Shown here piece by piece: positions 58,561 through 64,000 of a stretch of 64,000 nt of DNA. The notes beneath the pieces were generated by a model, which ran no database searches, was not told where the DNA came from, and was given only the letters and a program-made list of their open reading frames with translations. The stretch lies in assembly GCA_944470555.2 (NCBI GenBank), contig OX104127.1:46242934-46306933 (forward strand). The letters run 5' to 3'. The position numbers and the translations under genes were made by a program. The DNA comes from Heterobilharzia americana (taxonomy: Eukaryota; Platyhelminthes; Trematoda; Strigeidida; Schistosomatidae). Each line of letters starts with the position of its first letter. Position 1 is the first letter of the stretch.

Positions 58561-60383
58561 CTATATGGAAGAAAGCGAGAGCAGTTTATGGATAGAATTA
58601 TCATATAAATTGAATTTGTGGAGTGAAATAAGACGATATAGTAGAAAGACTGAGGAAATCTTATATAAATGAAATAGCTTAGCAGTAAGGCCTGTGACTG
58701 TAGCATTGGGTGACGCCGGTGTGAATCCCTAAAGGGACATCATTACCCTCGACATTGTAGATAAGTCTTGATGATGAGTACCAACAAACAAAACCCTAGG
58801 TCAAGCAAGGCTTCCTAAAAATTGTCTCCAACTGACTAAATTCCATTAAAGCGCACTACGACGGTGAGTATCGTATCTTGGTTAACACACTACAAAATGA
58901 TGGATAGAATTTAGTCAATAAGGTGAAAATTATTTACCCTCCATTGACTAATCAATCAGTCTACGAACAACATTGATTCGATAAACAAATATTCAATCAC
59001 CAATCCCTACTAATAACACTCGTGTTCACAACTACAAACCAAACCACCGTAAGTAGCTAAATATATCATAAACGACGAAGTTGAAGAGGAGTGTACACTA
59101 AATAAAATCATTCTGATAACATTGACGTACCACCCCATTGTACTGAAACGAAACCATCAGCATAAAAAGGTAATGGTCAACAAGAAAGTACTGTCATAGT
59201 CCAGTAGAAATAAGAACAAATGTACTCTTATCTTGAAGTATTACTTTGAACTTGGGAAAATGAAACATGCAGAACACTTAAATTTCTTACCTAACGAATG
59301 CAGAAAATTGAAAAGACTTCTCCCACAGCAAAACTGAATTACCTGAGTAATCTGAATCAGTCGGTTATTTATCCGAAAACGAATGTAATTGCGAGTAGCC
59401 GTAAGCAAAAAATCGGTGATATAATCGAACAGAAACTGTGACAATTGTCATCAATACGATTAATAGCGGCAACGACAAAAAAGCTCAGCAATAATTTACC
59501 AGGGGTCTTTTTACATTGGGACTTTATTTTCGTACTGCATATATATTTTCCGGATCAGCTGAGCAAGAATGCATCTGATTGTAGAAGAAAATGGTAAAGC
59601 GAATATCTTTACCTTTGAAGTCAACGGACGTTTAGTGACCTATTACAGTGTCTTTGTTGAATTGAAATCTTATGGTTTCTCAACTATTTACAGAAGGAAC
59701 GTACAAAAAGAATGAATTAGCAACAAAAAGCAAATGAAAACAAAGAAAGAATGGTGACTAACAACTGTGAGAATATATTCATCAGCATGAAAGCATATTT
59801 TCTTCAACGCAACAATCCGTTAGTATTAAAATCAGACCTGTCCTTATTGGGAAACTATTCAAGATGCTACAAACCAACATCAAGATACGAAGCAAAAAGG
59901 AAAAGTCGAAGAGATGTGAATTATGTATCAGAAGTCGTAGAAAGGCATTAGACAAAAAATAAGTGGATATAGTAGGTGGCAAAATGTAATATAACGACTA
60001 CAATGGAGATAAGTAGTAGGTACACGGATACCACAGCAATCGACTGTGAGTCACGTCATCTAGAGTTTCCGATCACACATACAATAACCTGGAATTCCAT
60101 ATTCCCCTATAAAACTTCATAAATTGGTGTCAACTGTTGGTCTGACCAACCTTAGCTCTCTTCAACATACGACTATTTAAGATAATATAGAGCATACGGA
60201 TAAACGTTGACTACATATAGGTGACACATGTTCCATTCAACTCGTCCGATGAATGTTTATAACTTGATCAACGCAATAATAAGAAAGATGAAGCGTAACA
60301 AAGATCATGCGAAATAAACTCTGAAGACGCACTACTCTCTGATAAATAAAAGAGAGCTATTGTATTATAGAACTCATACTTAC
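58561..60383 (-). other. Docking-protein intron
   Basis: A 1.8-kb intron. It includes a SINE-like head at 58678-58745 (+): gcttagcagtaaggcctgtg, actgtagcattgggtgacgc, cggtgtgaatccctaaaggg, a layout common to schistosome SINE/RTE debris. Open frames at 59241-59444 (-) and 59751-59951 (+) show no domain. Confidence 0.55.
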
Positions 60384-60594
60384 CCAGAGAGAACTGGTAA
60401 CGGTTTGAGGAGTGATGTATTGCTTTCGAAAACTACTATGGAATCAGTAGAATCCAACTTAGATAAATCAAAATTACATCCATTTGTTGTTATAGGATTG
60501 TGAGTAGGTGCCATAGTTTTAACTGGGTTATTCGATGAGTTTTTCTGACCACGAAAGGTTGCATTACCATCTGTTTTCTCAACTGAACGTGTTC
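60384..60594 (-). CDS. Gab/DOS/IRS-like docking protein, upstream exon
   Basis: About 70 codons on the - strand, with donor tctctgg|gtaagt (gt at 60383-60382) and a probable acceptor aatcattcag (exon from 60594). It reads TRSVEKTDGNATFRGQK, NSSNNPVKTMAPTHNPI and LSKLDSTDSIVVFESNTSLL, ending KPLPVLSG after joining. Two spare bases at the end fit the next exon exactly. Ser/Asn/Thr-rich and probably disordered, with no tyrosine motif. The frame stays open upstream to about 60620, so the acceptor is the less certain border. The PH domain expected at the N-terminus of this protein type was not found in the window. Confidence 0.6.
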
Positions 60595-61549
60595 CTGAAT
60601 GATTCGAAGTAGTGATTAAAGCATTAAGTCATATTTTCAACGAAACTAAGACTATCATCTAGTTGACAACTATGGTAAGGTCAACTCTTTTTCCAAGAAA
60701 GGGGTTAAAGTATATGACATGTTAAGATGAGATTAATAACTACTATTAGATATTGAGAAATCCTAAGGTTTTTAGAGAAATCAAACAAAAAGACGTGGAC
60801 CTAAACAAATAATGTTTATCATCATGCAACAGGAATGCATACCTATAGCATCAACACGTTCCATGCTCTCTGTGTTTTGAAGTGAAGAAACTAGTCATTG
60901 TAATTCGGTTAGCATTCTTCCTGATTTACTGAAATGGCGGGGCATAGAAAAAAACCCTTCCAAAATATAAAAGCACCTCTATAATAACTGTAGGGTTATT
61001 TCAACAAGAAAACACATGCAGTTGTGTTGTAGTAGTGAATTAGTGTAAACTGTTTCTAGTATTTGCACACACCGCATATAGAAATGGAGCACATCAAAAT
61101 GGGGAATATACTAGATGACAGAAATCAATGACTTCCGAAGAGTTACATAGAATATAACCCAATTCTAATGCCTTAAACACAGAAAGAAATTCATCACTAA
61201 CTGTCGCTTACTTGTACTATAATATCAACAAATTCATTCCCAGCTGATGATAAGAACAGGAATACCAAATTTTAGGCCAATGGAATGTGATATATACAAC
61301 ACTGGATAACCTACGTTGTTCAAAATTAACATAATGCACTTCACTAAATATCCACAATGCCTCATATGGTTACTAGCATGTACTTCCAAATAGTTTGAAC
61401 ATCTTTTGAAGTTAGACAAAGCAACACTGAAAATCAGTCGTGGTGTTTGAATACAAAGCAGTCAACAGGATAATACACCTACTCAGAACCCCTTTCATTG
61501 AGACACTACCATAAAACCCGTCGACTGACGCAGACAAAAGCCAACTTCG
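60595..61549. other. Spacer with no recognised gene
   Basis: Presumably intron or upstream DNA of the docking-protein gene. No exon with a recognisable domain. Confidence 0.45.
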
Positions 61550-63436
61550 AATCAAGAAACATGGTCAGTATCGGGCGTCAGTAACTGGGCCTATGTTTAA
61601 GAATCTGACAGAGGGTGAATGTCTATTCGACACATCTATGAAAAGGTCTGAAGCCGGCCTTGTTTTCTCGGACTCACTGTTACCAAGCTCAACCAAGATC
61701 TCTCATAATTACAGGAAATAGAATCTTAAACGCTAAGTATATCAGACTAGTTCCCCTGTGGTTATCACAAGAGGACTTCCCCCTTTTATCCAAGACTGGC
61801 ATAACCAGTGACAGACGAGTCGGAGGGCATCATATCTGATTTCCATTCACAAGTCAACACCATCTAATTTAAACAATAATCCACGACCACCATCCTTAAA
61901 TACCTCTTGTACTACTCCATCTGGTCCTGCTGCTCTTCCTCGCCTCAGAATGCCTGCAGCTTCCTCAACTTCTGCAAATGTTGATGGCTCTTTCTCGATA
62001 TCTCATTCACGATCCGACTGGACAACAGGCAACGGAATAGTAACTGGAGGTCAGTTAAACTGTTCCTCGAAGTGTTCCACTCATCGTTCCTGTTGTCTGT
62101 CCTGCGAGTGAATCACAGACTTATCCTTCTCCATTATCGTCTCACCAGTCACTGACATATCTGCTCTCCGTCTACTTGATCAATCTAAACAACTGGCTAC
62201 AATCACCTATCGCCACTGCTTTTCCCATCTCTTCAGCCTTCGTTACCCACCCACAATTGTTCGCTGTCATTGCCTAGACGTTTGACCAATCCACATAACT
62301 GTTGCTTCCACTCACTGTGTTGGAAGCCTGTCTGAGTGCGTTCGCGTGCGTCCACTAATCAAGACGAAGCAGTTGAGATCCATTGGCATCCTTTTCCACA
62401 TTCTGAGAGTTGGTGATGGTCTTCAATGCTGTTTTTATAGTAGACTAGAGAGGGCACTAGATTTCGCCAAAGAAAGTAGCTATGTCATGTTACGCTAACT
62501 GTCTAAACTTTTCCAAAATAACCGCATCATAGAGTTGAGTTCACAACCGTCTACTGCAGTTGTCACACATCCATTTTAACGCAGCATGAAGAATGCACCG
62601 ACGAGCATCTGATCCACTACACAAAAATGTGCAACAGAAGGAGTGGAGATCTTCCAACGATGACTGGTAGAAATACAGGTTTCCAATACAGACTGATGGT
62701 CACCAAATCACACAATATCTCTCCATTTCCATTTAAGAAATTCGTGCTAACCAGAAATAAGTCATCTTCTGAGCACAACTATGACAGACAGTCGCCATTG
62801 TAATTGAGATGAGTAAGGATTGCAAAATTACTACCTGAGTGACTTTCTGTTTGACTTAGCCTTCCTATTTGTATATCGAGATCACCCGCTACGATGACCC
62901 CATCCAAACGTCTGGCTTTCAATGGGAGGGTAGAAAGTTTACAGTAGAACTCACAATTCAGCTCATTCAAACTGCAATCAGTGGATGCAGATTTAGGATA
63001 TTAGAAGGAGATAATGGCGAGCTTCACCACTATTCCTCTAAGTACTTAACACATCATTCAACTGAACAAAGCCTGGAAGACTGTAAACTGGGACCCAGTA
63101 GACGAGTGCAGTTTCTGCCTCAGGCTATAATGCTATGCTCACACCTGCGTCACTACAAGAATTGGCCGAGGAATCTACGGAAATTCCGATGGCGAATTTT
63201 GCAGATCCACTGCACATGTTAGGTAAGAGAATAAGCACATTCGGATTCTGCATTTGTGTCTCACGAACACTGAAAACGTCCATGGTTTGAGATGCCACAG
63301 TTTTGGTTACTAAGGCCTCACTTGAAGTATGATCTCAGGATACGAATTTGCTTGTAAGTGAGCTTCGATTGTTATCATAAGCTGCAGAGTTAAAAAATAA
63401 AGGTATTACAGAGTGCCAAGGAAAAGGGTAATCTTG
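61550..63436 (-). mobile_element. RTE family A copy A6, antisense, with internal tandem duplication
   Basis: On the - strand: endonuclease region (about 63240-62600, including the AGDLDIQIG peptide at 62779-62970), eroded linker, RT entry (RGRAAGPDGVVQEV, about 61950-61905), and the first RT motifs (SSCDNHRGTSL, about 61780-61745) to 61550. The segment 61901-63436 is repeated from 63437. Its 62185-63435 part is also present inverted at 42424-43674. Confidence 0.8.
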
Positions 63437-64000
63437 TACCTCTTGTACTATTCCATCTGGTCCTGCTGCTCTTCCTCGCCTCAGAATGCCTGCAGCTTCC
63501 TCAACTTCTGCAAATGTTGATGGCTCTTTCTCGATATCTCATTCACGATCCGACTGGACAACAGGCAACGGAATAGTAACTGGAGGTCAGTTAAACTGTT
63601 CCTCGAAGTGTTCCACTCATCGTTCCTGTTGTCTGTCCTGCGAGTGAATCACAGACTTATCCTTCTCCATTATCGTCTCACCAGTCACTGACATATCTGC
63701 TCTCCGTCTACTTGATCAATCTAAACAACTGGCTACAATCACCTATCGCCACTGCTTTTCCCATCTCTTCAGCCTTCGTTACCCACCCACAATTGTTCGC
63801 TGTCATTGCCTAGACGTTTGACCAATCCACATAACTGTTGCTTCCACTCACTGTGTTGGAAGCCTGTCTGAGTGCGTTCGCGTGCGTCCACTAATCAAGA
63901 CGAAGCAGTTGAGATCCATTGGCATCCTTTTCCACATTCTGAGAGTTGGTGATGGTCTTCAATGCTGTTTTTATAGTAGACTAGAGAGGGCACTAGATTT
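63437..64000 (-). repeat. Second tandem copy of the 1,536-bp RTE segment (cut by window end)
   Basis: It matches 61901-62464 with an offset of 1,536 and only one difference noticed (actacTccat against actaTtccat). The junction gggtaatctt|g|tacctcttgt has one extra base. The remainder of the copy lies beyond the window. Confidence 0.9.

Overview
The window looks like nuclear DNA of a schistosome-type flatworm (trematode). It is AT-rich, its genes are split by large introns, and it is crowded with decayed RTE-type non-LTR retrotransposons, Penelope-like elements (PLEs) and tRNA-like SINEs. Two of the SINE-like segments carry remnants of the Sm-alpha type hammerhead ribozyme. No bacterial or viral genes are seen. 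The genus is inferred from repeat families and gene structure; no database search was possible.

Two host genes can be followed. On the + strand, four exon blocks (9637-24520) encode the C-terminal three quarters of a class I phosphoinositide 3-kinase catalytic subunit (p110): end of the C2 domain, helical domain and complete kinase domain with its stop codon. All junctions are in phase. On the - strand, three phase-matched exons (60594 down to about 53755) encode part of a docking protein of the Gab/DOS/IRS kind, with YVNM, YVNL and YMNL tyrosine motifs and a C-terminal Y-x-x-x-D-x-x-x-T-x-A-L motif. Its N-terminal part is not seen. A docking protein of this kind would recruit PI3K through the p85 adaptor, so the window holds two likely members of one signalling pathway in convergent orientation. 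A further orphan exon candidate lies at 41160-41421 (+).

Layout: 1-9165, two degenerate RTE copies with multiplied 3' tails, a foldback repeat and a SINE; 9637-24520, PI3K, whose last intron (17185-23662) holds an antisense RTE and a PLE; 24770-27743, RTE debris; 27772-38890, five head-to-tail copies of a 2,224-bp unit that appear almost identical; 38891-50190, a PLE-derived inverted repeat, an RTE 5' part, a second foldback repeat and SINEs; 50190-53390, a nearly full-length but frameshifted RTE of a second family; 53650-60594, the docking-protein gene with a PLE inverted-repeat locus in one intron; 61550-64000, an antisense RTE with an internal 1,536-bp tandem duplication, part of which recurs in opposite orientation at 42424-43674.

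The most notable points are the young 2,224-bp array, the PI3K/docking-protein convergence, an Arg in place of the usual Gly before the catalytic Asp of the PI3K, PLE loci bounded by long inverted repeats (one with a hammerhead-like core), and the paired RTE duplications.
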